Of a DNA stretch of 43,043 nucleotides, positions 8,080-16,947 are shown in pieces. The position numbers and the translations under genes were made by a program. This DNA is from an uncultured Lachnospiraceae bacterium (GTDB lineage: Bacteria > Bacillota > Clostridia > Lachnospirales > Lachnospiraceae). The notes under the pieces are model-generated. The model saw only the letters and a list, made by a program, of their open reading frames with translations. It did no database searches and was not told the DNA's origin. Location: positions 1-43,043 of the forward strand of contig ONCT01000012.1 of assembly GCA_900316395.1 (NCBI GenBank), read 5' to 3'. The number at the start of each line of letters is the position of its first letter. Position 1 is the stretch's first letter.

Positions 8080-8373
8080 CTATTTATCAGCATCAAGTCT
8101 GTCTAGTACCATGTCATAGCCATCAGAGCCATAATTGAGTGCTCTATTGACTCTGCTGACAGTTGTAGTAGACGCACCAGTCTGACTTGCAATATCCTGG
8201 TATGTGATTTTCTCTCTTAGAAGTCTTGCAACCTCAAGACGCTGGCTAAGAGATTCCAATTCCTTAACAGTACACAAATCCTCTAGAAATGCGTATGCTT
8301 CTTCTCTACTCTTAAGAGTTGAGAAAGCATCCATCAAATTGTCCATTTCACCGTTCTTAACATTTTTACTCAT
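8080..8373 (-). CDS. TrpR-like protein YerC/YecD
   Basis: A 97-residue DNA-binding protein of the TrpR fold. The segment LCTVKELESLSQRLEVARLL, followed by YQDIASQTGASTTTVSRVNR, gives the TrpR-type helix-turn-helix at about residues 55-80. Such YerC proteins are widespread in Firmicutes, but their ligand and targets are not settled, and tryptophan control should not be assumed. It is the third gene of an asnS-asnA-yerC operon, starting 18 bases after the asnA stop. Confidence 0.85.
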   Translation of the reverse strand: MSKNVKNGEMDNLMDAFSTLKSREEAYAFLEDLCTVKELESLSQRLEVARLLREKITYQDIASQTGASTTTVSRVNRALNYGSDGYDMVLDRLDADK

Positions 8374-8391
8374 ATGAGCACCCTCACTTAA

Positions 8392-9402
8392 TTACAATAT
8401 AATTACACCCTTAGAAGCGGCGTAGTCCACGTCTTCCTGTGGCCAGTATGATACCTGTACTTCCCCAATATGACATTTACGAAGGAAGAACATACATATT
8501 CTGGACTGACCAATTCCTCCACCGATTGTGTAAGGAATCTCCTTATTCATAATGGATTTCTGGAATGGAAGCTCTAATCTCTCCTTGCAGCCTGCCTTCT
8601 CAAGCTGAGAAACCAGGGAGTTCTCGTCAACTCTTATTCCCATAGAAGACAATTCAAGAGCAATATCAAGCACAGGATAATATACGATAATATCTCCATT
8701 AAGAGCCCAGTCATCATAGTCAGGTGCTCTTCCATCGTGCTTCTCACCATTAGACAGCTTGTCACCGATTTGCTTAATGAAGATAGCACCCTTCTCCTTG
8801 GCAAATAAGTACTCTCTCTCCTTAACATCCTTGTCAGGATACATATCTAATAGCTCCTGAGATGTGATAAATGTAATGCTCTCAGGCAGGAAGCATTCAA
8901 CATAGCCATATCTGTTAGATACATATTTCTCAGTAAGTCTAAGAGCATCATATACAGACTTAACACGATTCTCTAATACCGCGTCAGTCCTCTCGGACTT
9001 ATCAATAACCTGCTCCCAGTCCCATTGGTCAACATATATAGAGTGGATATTGTCAGTGTCCTCATCTCTTCTAATAGCATTCATATCAGTATAAAGGCCT
9101 TCACCAACGCCAAAGCCATATCTGCCAAGGGCCATTCTCTTCCATTTAGCCAGAGAATGTACAATCTCAACCTCTTTGTCGCCCTGCTCCTTAATACCGA
9201 AGGATACAGGTCTCTCAACGCCATTAAGGTTATCGTTAAGACCTGACTCAGGAGTTACGAATAATGGTGCAGACACACGTCGCAGGTTAAGCTGTGCCGC
9301 AAGCTGCGCCTGGAAGAAATCCTTAACTCTCTTAATCGCAATCTGTGTCTCCTTAAGATTCAATGTTGATTCATAACCTTCTGGAATTACTATTTTGCTC
9401 AT
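8392..9402 (-). CDS. asnA: Aspartate--ammonia ligase (asparagine synthetase A)
   Basis: This enzyme makes asparagine from aspartate, ammonia and ATP, using free ammonia rather than glutamine, in a fold related to class II tRNA synthetases. The chosen ATG at 9402 gives 336 residues, close to the usual 330, and has GAGAGGA upstream. An open frame continues 22 codons further upstream, into the tail of asnS, but lacks a ribosome site and family similarity. Recognisable blocks are VSAPLFVTPESGLNDNLNGV, SLAKWKRMAL, DEDTDNIHSIYVDQWDWE and the C-terminal TIGGGIGQSR. It lies 46 bases downstream of asnS, so asparagine supply and its charging onto tRNA are co-transcribed. Confidence 0.95.
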   Translation of the reverse strand: MSKIVIPEGYESTLNLKETQIAIKRVKDFFQAQLAAQLNLRRVSAPLFVTPESGLNDNLNGVERPVSFGIKEQGDKEVEIVHSLAKWKRMALGRYGFGVGEGLYTDMNAIRRDEDTDNIHSIYVDQWDWEQVIDKSERTDAVLENRVKSVYDALRLTEKYVSNRYGYVECFLPESITFITSQELLDMYPDKDVKEREYLFAKEKGAIFIKQIGDKLSNGEKHDGRAPDYDDWALNGDIIVYYPVLDIALELSSMGIRVDENSLVSQLEKAGCKERLELPFQKSIMNKEIPYTIGGGIGQSRICMFFLRKCHIGEVQVSYWPQEDVDYAASKGVIIL

Positions 9403-9448
9403 TACTTCTTGTCCTCTCTCTAATAATAATCTTTTTTCTTTATCTTTT

Positions 9449-10837
9449 TTATAAATCGCAATTACCAACAGTACGTGGGAATGGAATTACATCTCTAATA
9501 TTGCCCATACCAGTTAGGTACATAACGCATCTTTCGAAGCCAAGTCCGAATCCAGCATGTCTTGCACTACCATACTTACGAAGGTCCATGTAGAAGCCGT
9601 AATCCTCTTCACTAAGGTTACACTCCTTCATTCTTTCCTTAAGAATATCAATATTAGCTTCCCTCTCAGAACCACCGATAATCTCGCCAATTCCTGGTAC
9701 AAGGCAGTCCATAGCAGCAACTGTCTTGCCGTCATCATTAAGCTTCATATAGAAGGCTTTAATCTCCTTAGGGTAGTCTGTAACGAATACTGGACGCTTG
9801 AAGATTTCTTCTGTTAGATATCTCTCATGCTCAGTCTGCAGATCAGCACCCCATGATACCTTATAATCGAACTTATCATTATGCTTTTCTAATTCCTTAA
9901 TGGCATCTGTATAAGTAATATGACCGAATTCAGAATTAGCCACATGCTTTAATCTGTCAATCAGTCCTTTATCAACGAACTTATTGAAGAATTCCATCTC
10001 CTCAGGAGCATTTTCCAGAACATAATTGATAATGTACTTAATCATGCTCTCTGCTAGCATCATATCATCTGTAAGGTCTGCAAATGCGATCTCTGGCTCT
10101 ATCATCCAGAACTCAGCCGCATGTCTTGTGGTGTTAGAATTCTCTGCTCTGAAGGTTGGGCCAAATGTGTATATGTTCTTGAATGCCATTGCAAATGTCT
10201 CACCATTTAATTGTCCCGATACAGTAAGATTAGTTGGCTTGCCAAAGAAATCCTGGCTATAATCAACATTTCCATCAACTGTAGGAACGTCCTTCATATC
10301 AAGTGTTGTAACCTGGAACATCTCGCCTGCACCCTCAGCGTCAGAACCTGTAATAAGTGGCGTGTGAACATACACAAAGTCTCTCTCCTGGAAGAACTTG
10401 TGAATGGCATAAGCGCATAGGCTCCTTACGCGGAATACGGCCTGGAAAGTGTTAGTTCTAGGTCTTAGGTGCGAAATAGTTCTTAGATACTCGAAGGAGT
10501 GTCTCTTCTTCTGAAGAGGATAATCAGGTGTTGACTCTCCTTCTATATCTACGTTAGTTGCCTGAATCTCAAAAGGCTGCTTAGCATCTGGTGTGACAAC
10601 AACTTCGCCTGTCACAACTACAGCAGCGCCAACATTGAGCTTGGCAATCTTCTCGAAATTATCTAATTTATCTGCAAATACAACCTGCGTAGGCTCGAAA
10701 AAAGTACCATCATTAAGTACCATAAAACCAAATGTCTTAGAGTCTCTAATACTTCTTACCCAGCCACCAACGGTAACTTCTTTTCCTTCATAATCTTTAA
10801 ATTCATGATGTAAATTTCTTAATTCCAACAAATCCAA
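9449..10837 (-). CDS. asnS: Asparaginyl-tRNA synthetase
   Basis: A class IIb aminoacyl-tRNA synthetase joining asparagine to tRNA-Asn. An N-terminal OB-fold anticodon-binding domain ([18 protein letters not shown]) is followed by the catalytic core with motif 2 ([20 protein letters not shown]) and motif 3 ([15 protein letters not shown]) near the C-terminus. The frame contains an ATG at 10852, but the sequence there is ATGGAGGACATTATTTTG. The GGAGG ribosome site overlaps that ATG and sits eight bases before TTG at 10837, so I choose TTG, which gives 462 residues and the family's usual LELRNL start. No T-box leader is visible in the short divergent region. Confidence 0.93.
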   Translation of the reverse strand: MDLLELRNLHHEFKDYEGKEVTVGGWVRSIRDSKTFGFMVLNDGTFFEPTQVVFADKLDNFEKIAKLNVGAAVVVTGEVVVTPDAKQPFEIQATNVDIEGESTPDYPLQKKRHSFEYLRTISHLRPRTNTFQAVFRVRSLCAYAIHKFFQERDFVYVHTPLITGSDAEGAGEMFQVTTLDMKDVPTVDGNVDYSQDFFGKPTNLTVSGQLNGETFAMAFKNIYTFGPTFRAENSNTTRHAAEFWMIEPEIAFADLTDDMMLAESMIKYIINYVLENAPEEMEFFNKFVDKGLIDRLKHVANSEFGHITYTDAIKELEKHNDKFDYKVSWGADLQTEHERYLTEEIFKRPVFVTDYPKEIKAFYMKLNDDGKTVAAMDCLVPGIGEIIGGSEREANIDILKERMKECNLSEEDYGFYMDLRKYGSARHAGFGLGFERCVMYLTGMGNIRDVIPFPRTVGNCDL

Positions 10838-10873
10838 AATAATGTCCTCCATATACGCAAAAATCCAATATCT

Positions 10874-10902
10874 AGTTTATTACAAACCCGTTATAAATTC
10901 AA
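10874..10902 (-). promoter_or_regulatory. Probable promoter of asnS-asnA-yerC
   Basis: On the minus strand TTGAAT (10902-10897) and TAAACT (10879-10874) are 17 bp apart, about 35 bp upstream of the asnS TTG start. The match to consensus is moderate. Confidence 0.4.
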
Positions 10903-10915
10903 GTTATTATTGATT

Positions 10916-10967
10916 TTGACACCTATCTAATCTAAAATATTATTGGTTTGGAAATATTATTAGATTA
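10916..10967 (+). promoter_or_regulatory. Promoter of the DUF4317 gene with overlapping palindrome
   Basis: TTGACA (10916-10921) and TATTAT (10938-10943) are 16 bp apart. An inverted repeat covers the spacer, the -10 box and the start region: TAATCT (10928-10933) and AATATT (10936-10941) pair with AATATT (10953-10958) and AGATTA (10962-10967). The repeat ends just before the AAGGAG ribosome site. It could be a repressor operator or a leader hairpin. Confidence 0.6.
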
Positions 10968-10979
10968 AGGAGTATTATT

Positions 10980-12209
10980 TTGAATAAAAAAGAAGTTGCA
11001 GAATTAAAAAGAAGATTAAAAAAGGAAAGCTGTACCATTACCAGAATGACTGGATGCTATGTTAATTCATCTAAGGACAAGGTATGTACCTTCAATGAGA
11101 GCTTCCTCAACCTAGAAGACGAGGAATTCCATAAATACTTGGAGCTTGCTTCTAAGACTATGTCTGGAACAATCGGCAATAACCTTGTGGAATTAGAATT
11201 CCCAATTGAGGCAGAAGAAATCGGCGCACCACAGCATGCTCTAATGGCTCTTAAGGCAAGTAAGCTTGAAGACGAGAACTTATATAACGCCTTCTTCGAC
11301 CACATCATTGAGACCTATGATTTCGTCGGTAATTACCTTATATTGCTATATTACGATAATTATGATGTTATGGTTAAGACAAGCGACAACAGGGCCCTAG
11401 ACGAGTCTGAAGAGACATACGAATACATTATATGCAGTATATGTCCTGTAATTCTGTCTAAGCCAGGGCTTGGCTATCGTGAAGATGAGCATAGAATCGG
11501 TGCCAGGATTCGCGACTGGGTTGTTGGCCCTACTGATAGTGGCTTCATCTTCCCTTGCTTTACTGACAGAAGCTCTGACATCCACAGCATCATGATGTAC
11601 ACCAAGAAGGCAGACAATCCTCATAAGGAATTATGGGAAATGGGCTTAGGTTGCGCCAGCAAGCTTACTTCACAGGAGAAGAAGAACGCCTTTACTAACA
11701 TTTTAACAGGAGCTCTTGGACCAGATAAGGAAGATACTCCTGATATAATCGTTGATATACAGTCTAATTTAAATGACTATATTGAAGAGAAGCAGGAAAC
11801 AGTTAGTGATGAGGACGAAATAATTCTTGATAAGGATGCAATCAACACAATCCTTGAGGACGCTCCTGTATCAGAGGAAAAGGCAGAAAAAATTGCCAAG
11901 AAATTCGATGAATTCTTCCAGGATGCTCCACCTCAGGCAGAAGAAATCCTAGATTCTAAGATTCTTAAGAATAACGAGCTTCGTCTTGAGAAGAAGTCGC
12001 TACAGGAAAAGGTTACTGACTTAACTAACCAGCTTAAGGAATCAGGTCTTGTGGATAAGGATGGCAAGGATAATGACATCGTACTTAAGGTTAAACCTGA
12101 TAAGGTTGAAGAAATTACCACTACCTTCCTAGATGGCAAGAGATGCATTATCATTCCTATTGATGATGGCGAGAAGGCATCCATTAATGGAATAACACAA
12201 ACTGTATAA
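10980..12209 (+). CDS. DUF4317 family protein
   Basis: A 409-residue protein of a Clostridia family with no known role. The start is TTG at 10980, with AAGGAG seven bases upstream. The N-terminus (KKEVAELKRRLKKESCTITR, then CYVNSSKD) and the central RDWVVGPTDSGFIFPCFTDR block match DUF4317. No signal peptide or membrane segment is visible, so it is probably cytoplasmic. The last 130 residues contain an acidic helix-rich region and a coiled-coil-like stretch (near ELRLEKKSLQEKVTDLTNQL). It stands alone on the plus strand and ends in two successive hairpins of the conserved-loop family described in the findings. Confidence 0.75.
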   Translation: MNKKEVAELKRRLKKESCTITRMTGCYVNSSKDKVCTFNESFLNLEDEEFHKYLELASKTMSGTIGNNLVELEFPIEAEEIGAPQHALMALKASKLEDENLYNAFFDHIIETYDFVGNYLILLYYDNYDVMVKTSDNRALDESEETYEYIICSICPVILSKPGLGYREDEHRIGARIRDWVVGPTDSGFIFPCFTDRSSDIHSIMMYTKKADNPHKELWEMGLGCASKLTSQEKKNAFTNILTGALGPDKEDTPDIIVDIQSNLNDYIEEKQETVSDEDEIILDKDAINTILEDAPVSEEKAEKIAKKFDEFFQDAPPQAEEILDSKILKNNELRLEKKSLQEKVTDLTNQLKESGLVDKDGKDNDIVLKVKPDKVEEITTTFLDGKRCIIIPIDDGEKASINGITQTV

Positions 12210-12213
12210 TTAT

Positions 12214-12270
12214 AAGGTGAAGCTCTGCATGCCCATAGAAAAAATCGCATTGCAGAACTTCACCTTTATT
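12214..12270 (+). terminator. Terminator of the DUF4317 gene, diverged conserved-loop hairpin
   Basis: The stem AAGGTGAAG plus TCTGCA (12214-12229, one A-C mismatch) pairs with TGCAGA plus CTTCACCTT (12251-12266), followed by TTTATT. The loop (12230-12250) reads GCCCATAGAAAAAATCGC, which matches 14 of 19 positions of the loop motif CGCTCATGAAGAAAATCGC found in four other intergenic hairpins of this window. Confidence 0.75.
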
Positions 12271-12290
12271 AATATACAATACTTTCTAAA

Positions 12291-12368
12291 AGGACCAATT
12301 AATAAGGAAAATGTCAACTTAGCGATTTTCTTCATGAGCGGGTTGACATTTTCTTATTAATTGGTCCT
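12291..12368. repeat. Long hairpin with conserved loop motif (best-paired copy)
   Basis: The arms 12291-12318 and 12342-12368 are complementary over 27 bp with one single-base bulge. The 23-nt loop (12319-12341) contains GCGATTTTCTTCATGAGCG on the plus strand. It lies between the convergent ends of the DUF4317 gene and the MCP gene. It could end transcription from either side, although no long T tract follows on either strand. The stem sequence is unrelated to the stems of the other copies. Confidence 0.8.
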
Positions 12369-12401
12369 CTATAAAGTTCTTAATTATTATAAGTTTTGCT
12401 T

Positions 12402-13883
12402 CTACTTATTACCATTAACCATAGTCTTCATACTGTTAGATACGTCGAATACTTCGTTAAGAAGGTCTGTCATATCTCTCATGTATTCCATACTCTGGTC
12501 ACTGACTGTTATACTACTCTCTGATGAAGCAGCAATCTCTTCTGATGTAGCAGACAGATTAGAGATAGCATCCATAATCTTAGTATTAGCTGAAACAATC
12601 TCATTAACCTTGTTAGAGATAGTCTGAATTGAGTTAGACAAGTCGTTCATCTCTTCCTTAATTGCTTCGAACTTATCACCAGTAACTTCTATCATCTCGT
12701 TCTGTCTATCAGAGCTCTCAGCAGAACGCTCCATATTGCGACTAGCCTTATCAACGTCAATTGTGAACTTATTGATGATATCACTAATCTTCTCTGTTGA
12801 ATCCTTAGTCTCTTCTGACAGATTTCTAATCTCATCAGCAACTACTGCGAAGCCCTTACCAGCTTCACCAGCTCTGGCCGCCTCAATTGAAGCATTAAGA
12901 GCAAGTAGGTTAGTCTGATCTGAGATACTAAGAATTGTACCAACAATATTCTCAACTTCCTTAATACGTTCATTAAGTTCTTCTGTTGTCTCTCTTGTAG
13001 ATCTGTTAACTTCAGCAGTCTCAGAAGCCTGTACCTTAAGCTGCTCTAATAGCTTAGCGCCTTCCTCCACTGTCTCTTGTGTATGCTTAGAAGCTGACAT
13101 CATATTGCCTGCCTCTGTCTCAGCTGCCTCAAGGTTCTCCTGAATCTCAGCTGTCATAACTGTCTGATTCTCAATAGATTCTGCTGTTGTCTTAGTACTT
13201 GAAGCAATTCCATTAACAGCATCATTACTCTCTGTAATAGCCACATTAAGCTTCTCAACAAGTCCTTGTGCACCATCAATCTTATCAGCAATATCCTCAG
13301 ATACTCCCATAACTTCTCTTGCTGTACCTTCCTGCTCCTTAGCAGAATCAGCTATTGCCTGCATACTCTCCATATTCTGTCTGTTAAGTGTCTTAATAAC
13401 AAGAATAGCAACAAAGCATGTTACAATACAGAATATAAATTGTACGATTACCATTATCATATTAGACTTATCTGATAATAAGAAGTATTCTACAAGATAA
13501 GCTATATTAATCAGAATGGCAGCTGCCGAACCAATAAAAGCCTTCTTCGTCTCCTGGAAGATAAGAACAAGAATAACTATAGGGAACATAAATGCATATA
13601 AATATCCATCATCAACCGATGTAAGGAATACAGCAGCATATGCTAATCCCTGAGAATAAGTAAAGAACATCTCGGAGCCCTTCTTATTCATCATTGAAAG
13701 TCTTACTATAATGATGAATATTAATGGAAGAACAACAAGCGCTGCTCTAATGATATTCAACAATCCAAATCCGAAAAATACTAACTTATATACTGAGAAT
13801 AGTAACATCACAAGCAATATTACCATCGATACAGTAAAGCTAACTCTTTTCTTTTCCTTAAGGTGTTTTGTCTTAAGATCCAT
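12402..13883 (-). CDS. Methyl-accepting chemotaxis protein with polytopic membrane sensor
   Basis: A 493-residue chemoreceptor. Residues 15-165 carry about six membrane segments with no sizeable external domain, so it probably senses membrane state, a small molecule within the membrane, or a partner protein. The cytoplasmic part is the usual antiparallel coiled coil. The conserved CheA/CheW-contacting tip is at about residues 318-352 ([20 protein letters not shown], then [16 protein letters not shown]). It starts 19 bases after the diguanylate cyclase stop, with a GGAGG site, so the two are one operon and may report on the same stimulus. No other chemotaxis or flagellar structural gene is in the window. 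Confidence 0.92.
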   Translation of the reverse strand: MDLKTKHLKEKKRVSFTVSMVILLVMLLFSVYKLVFFGFGLLNIIRAALVVLPLIFIIIVRLSMMNKKGSEMFFTYSQGLAYAAVFLTSVDDGYLYAFMFPIVILVLIFQETKKAFIGSAAAILINIAYLVEYFLLSDKSNMIMVIVQFIFCIVTCFVAILVIKTLNRQNMESMQAIADSAKEQEGTAREVMGVSEDIADKIDGAQGLVEKLNVAITESNDAVNGIASSTKTTAESIENQTVMTAEIQENLEAAETEAGNMMSASKHTQETVEEGAKLLEQLKVQASETAEVNRSTRETTEELNERIKEVENIVGTILSISDQTNLLALNASIEAARAGEAGKGFAVVADEIRNLSEETKDSTEKISDIINKFTIDVDKASRNMERSAESSDRQNEMIEVTGDKFEAIKEEMNDLSNSIQTISNKVNEIVSANTKIMDAISNLSATSEEIAASSESSITVSDQSMEYMRDMTDLLNEVFDVSNSMKTMVNGNK

Positions 13884-13902
13884 TGTAATGATCCTCCCTA
13901 CA

Positions 13903-15639
13903 TTAATTATTCTCTTCTGCCTTCTTGGCTCTAGCTCTTCTGGCAGCTTTCATGTTCTGTTTCATCTTGTACATTCTCTGGTCAGCAACAGAATATACCT
14001 GCTCAGGTCCTCTGCTCTTATCTTCTATATTAGAAGATATACCAAAGGAAGCCTCTATTCTCATACCAGTCTCTTTTGATTTCTCAGCCTCTAGCTCAAT
14101 CATCTTAGCAAGCGCTGGTTTGATTTTATCTTCATGTCTGGCATCTATGATAACTAAGAATTCGTCTCCACCCATTCTTACAACAGTTGCAATATCAGAG
14201 AAGCATTCCTTTAGAATATCTGCAAATGTTGTAATAAGAAGGTCTCCCTTGGCATGGCCAAACTTATCATTCATCTTCTTAAGTCCGTTAAGGTCCAAGT
14301 TGATTAGGAAGTAATCCATCTTATTCTTGAGTAGCTTAGCGAATTTCTTCTCTGCTTTGGCACGATTATATAATCCCGTAAGAGGGTCTGTATATGCCAT
14401 CTGGGCCAATGCCCTGTCTTCGGCAGAATCCTGTACCACATCGTATATGTAGAATATATAACTTCCAACTAACAGCACAACAAATACAAGCATTCCAAGT
14501 GGTAATATGGAATTAGTCAGCATCTCGTTTTCTGGCCACATATACTTAGAATAGTTAAACCTTAGTATATCCAATCCTGCAAATACACAAAGCACAACAA
14601 TAGCCACAGTCAAAACTCTCTCACTTCTGTCCATATTAGAGAATTTAGAATGACCTGCAATGGCCAGAATAATAATTGTTGCAAATCCAAGGAAGTGGAA
14701 TATAGCCAATGTTGTAGGGAAATGTGCAATTCCTGTAAAATGCAATACAGTACTTAATACATCAAAGAAAACTAATACTGCAAGAACACCATATAGTAGC
14801 TTCTTCTTCCATGGGGTTTCATCTCTCATTACCATTATAATCAGAATAACAAGAGGCACAGGCGCCACATATAATGACAAATATTCAATTGCTGTACACA
14901 TCTCCAAATCAATAGAGAATATCTGAATTATCTTAGTATTGCAAGACGACCATACACCTGCAACAGTAGTTAGAAGACCAATAACAATAAGACTCTTAAC
15001 ATTGCTCTCAAATAAATATGTTATAGCTCCAACAATTGTCATTATCACGCCTAACACGAACAAGGATATACAAACAAATATGTTCACAAGATTCTTATCC
15101 GCAAAGGCTGTCGTTGTATACTTAACAGGTGTGACAGTAGGCACAGTAATATTAGTAAATGCCCCTGACTCAGCAGGCTTAAGAATAAAGGTAATCTCTT
15201 TGCCCTCTGAACCCTGTGGCAACTGAATAAAGTGATATCCAGATCCCACAAAGCCCTTCTCATAGGCTTCTTCTCCATAAGAATAAATGGAATTACCATC
15301 TATCCTTGCCTCTAATGTTGTCAAAATCGCCTGAAATGTAACGCTTTCCGAATCACTATCTAGCTGTTCAGGGAGATTAGTCTTAAGAATAACTGTATCA
15401 CCCTTCTTCAAGCTCTCTGGTATACGAAATGTTGACAAAGTAACATTCTCGTATATGGAATCATTAATAATTACATCCCAACCAGAATCCAGCTTCTGAA
15501 CATTAACCTTGCTAGACATCTTGTTAGACATTACAAAAGCTATTATTATGGCAATAAAAAACGCAATAATCCCTATAGATATTATTGACTTACGAACATA
15601 TTGCGTTTTAGAAGATTTATCTCTCTTTGATAACTGCAT
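13903..15639 (-). CDS. Membrane-bound diguanylate cyclase (GGDEF) with extracellular sensor region
   Basis: A 578-residue protein predicted to make cyclic di-GMP from two GTP. After a signal-anchor helix (18-38), residues 40-180 form an exported beta-rich domain. Seven or so membrane helices lie at 183-400, an arrangement like 7TMR-DISM receptors. The GGDEF domain occupies about 412-565, beginning with [11 protein letters not shown] and carrying an intact GGDEF at 490-494. The RxxD inhibitory site expected five residues before GGDEF is missing (CFSD at 479-482), so classic product inhibition is unlikely. A GGGAAGG site precedes ATG 15639. It is the first gene of an operon with the MCP. Confidence 0.9.
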   Translation of the reverse strand: MQLSKRDKSSKTQYVRKSIISIGIIAFFIAIIIAFVMSNKMSSKVNVQKLDSGWDVIINDSIYENVTLSTFRIPESLKKGDTVILKTNLPEQLDSDSESVTFQAILTTLEARIDGNSIYSYGEEAYEKGFVGSGYHFIQLPQGSEGKEITFILKPAESGAFTNITVPTVTPVKYTTTAFADKNLVNIFVCISLFVLGVIMTIVGAITYLFESNVKSLIVIGLLTTVAGVWSSCNTKIIQIFSIDLEMCTAIEYLSLYVAPVPLVILIIMVMRDETPWKKKLLYGVLAVLVFFDVLSTVLHFTGIAHFPTTLAIFHFLGFATIIILAIAGHSKFSNMDRSERVLTVAIVVLCVFAGLDILRFNYSKYMWPENEMLTNSILPLGMLVFVVLLVGSYIFYIYDVVQDSAEDRALAQMAYTDPLTGLYNRAKAEKKFAKLLKNKMDYFLINLDLNGLKKMNDKFGHAKGDLLITTFADILKECFSDIATVVRMGGDEFLVIIDARHEDKIKPALAKMIELEAEKSKETGMRIEASFGISSNIEDKSRGPEQVYSVADQRMYKMKQNMKAARRARAKKAEENN

Positions 15640-15669
15640 TTCATAACCTTCCCAGTACAGATTGTACGT

Positions 15670-15699
15670 ATATTACAAGCATATAAAACGCACAATCAA
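15670..15699 (-). promoter_or_regulatory. Promoter of the GGDEF-MCP operon
   Basis: On the minus strand TTGATT (15699-15694) and TAATAT (15675-15670) are 18 bp apart, about 30 bases before the start codon. Confidence 0.5.
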
Positions 15700-15762
15700 G
15701 CCATCTATAGTACATAAAAACCTATAGAATATTATACTATAATAGATACACTGTTTTCAACT

Positions 15763-15805
15763 AAAAATTGTGGTTTTACAACTAAAAATAATCGCAAAAC
15801 CACAA
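15763..15805 (-). terminator. Terminator of the alpha-galactosidase/glycosyltransferase operon
   Basis: TTGTGGTTTT and AAAACCACAA (15768-15777 and 15796-15805) form a perfect 10-bp stem. On the minus strand TTTTT follows. The loop read on the minus strand starts GCGATTATTTTTAG and shares only GCGATT with the conserved loop motif. Confidence 0.75.
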
Positions 15806-15814
15806 TAACTAGAC

Positions 15815-16912
15815 TTATTTCTTATCTTTCTTGAAAATTATCCTGTTTTGTATCTGATAGCTTACGAAGAACAGGATTAAATCAACAAATAATTTCGTTA
15901 ATGTCTTGCCTCCACCGAACAATCGAACGAACAATGTTACAAGTTCAGCCGAGCTTAACATGATTACTGTAACTAAGGCATAATACAACAACACATTTCT
16001 TACTGCAATCTTGCCATCTGCCTTAAATACCAGCTTCCTGTTAACCATAAAGCTTATTGTACTAGATACGGCCCTTGCAAGCACCGTTGATAAAAATACG
16101 CATATTCCCAGTTCCATATTGTTAAATACGTAACTAGATAATATGAAAAACAGCGCAAAATCAATAGCTGTCGCTGATATAGATGTCACCGCGTATTTGA
16201 TAAAATACAAAAACAAGGACAGGGCTATCTTAATGGAATCAGAAAAAGGATGATAATTGTCGCTAACCTCAATAGTCTCATCCCCTGCGTCAATTGGATT
16301 AATCGCGCCGACTTCCACCTCGCATATAGGTATATCCTCTCTTACAGCCTCAACTATCATGCGAGGCTCATATTCATAACGATTGCCCTTTATCTCAATA
16401 AACCTAGGAAGCAGCTCCTTCGAAATGCCGCGAAGCCCCGTTTGTATGTCCTTTATCTTCTTACTATAAAGAATTCTGAATGTCCACTCTACAAGCTTGT
16501 ATCCTCTACGCATCTTCTTAGATATGTTACTTCCTGCAATATCTCTTGTGCCAAGCACAAACTTCTCGCCTTCAAGAAGCTTAGCTGCAACATCTCTTAC
16601 AGAAGCCGCGCTTTGCCTTCCATCATAATCTGCAGTAACAACTCCTATGCAGTCTGGAAAATGCTCATTTACATAGGATAATCCATCCTTCAGCGCCACG
16701 CCCTTGCCTTTGTAATTGCGTAAAAGGACAACTTCACCCTGTTCGTTCAGCTCTCTAAATACGCCATCCTTGTGAAGTTCATCACTTCCATCACCTACTA
16801 CAATAATGGTGTCAAATCCAAACTCTCTAAGGGAACGAATAAAGGTATGTATTCTATTATCAGGATTAAGTGCCGGTATTACCAGCGGCACATTTGAATA
16901 ATCTGCACTCAT
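15815..16912 (-). CDS. Glycosyltransferase family 2 fused to a GtrA-like membrane domain
   Basis: A 365-residue two-domain protein. Residues 1-220 form a GT2 (GT-A fold) domain like dolichol- or undecaprenyl-phosphate sugar transferases: VPLVIPALNP at the start, VVGDGSDE near 38-45, where most relatives have DDGS, and TADYDGR near 94, where the DXD metal site is usually DADGQ. Residues 235-365 carry about four membrane helices of the GtrA type, which helps flip or transfer lipid-linked sugars. The fusion is common in Firmicutes. A likely role is adding a sugar to an undecaprenyl carrier for cell-surface glycans; the sugar is unknown. It follows the alpha-galactosidase gene by 35 bases and is probably co-transcribed. 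Confidence 0.85.
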   Translation of the reverse strand: MSADYSNVPLVIPALNPDNRIHTFIRSLREFGFDTIIVVGDGSDELHKDGVFRELNEQGEVVLLRNYKGKGVALKDGLSYVNEHFPDCIGVVTADYDGRQSAASVRDVAAKLLEGEKFVLGTRDIAGSNISKKMRRGYKLVEWTFRILYSKKIKDIQTGLRGISKELLPRFIEIKGNRYEYEPRMIVEAVREDIPICEVEVGAINPIDAGDETIEVSDNYHPFSDSIKIALSLFLYFIKYAVTSISATAIDFALFFILSSYVFNNMELGICVFLSTVLARAVSSTISFMVNRKLVFKADGKIAVRNVLLYYALVTVIMLSSAELVTLFVRLFGGGKTLTKLFVDLILFFVSYQIQNRIIFKKDKK

Positions 16913-16947
16913 AACTCATGCCCCATCGCACAAAGAGGGAACCTATT

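Noticed and set aside
9403..9468. N-terminal 22-codon extension of asnA
   Set aside because: It has no ribosome site, overlaps the asnS tail, and the family begins at the downstream Met.
10838..10979. T-box riboswitch in front of asnS
   Set aside because: The gap to the divergent gene is too short, and no T-box sequence, specifier loop or terminator is present.
15778..15795. Loop GCGATTATTTTTAG in the terminator at 15763-15805 as another member of the loop family
   Set aside because: Only GCGATT agrees with the consensus, and the stem is short; kept as an ordinary terminator.
16913..16947. CTCATG followed by ATCGC between the alpha-galactosidase and glycosyltransferase genes, resembling the loop motif
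   Set aside because: The middle of the motif is missing and there is no flanking inverted repeat; chance is sufficient.
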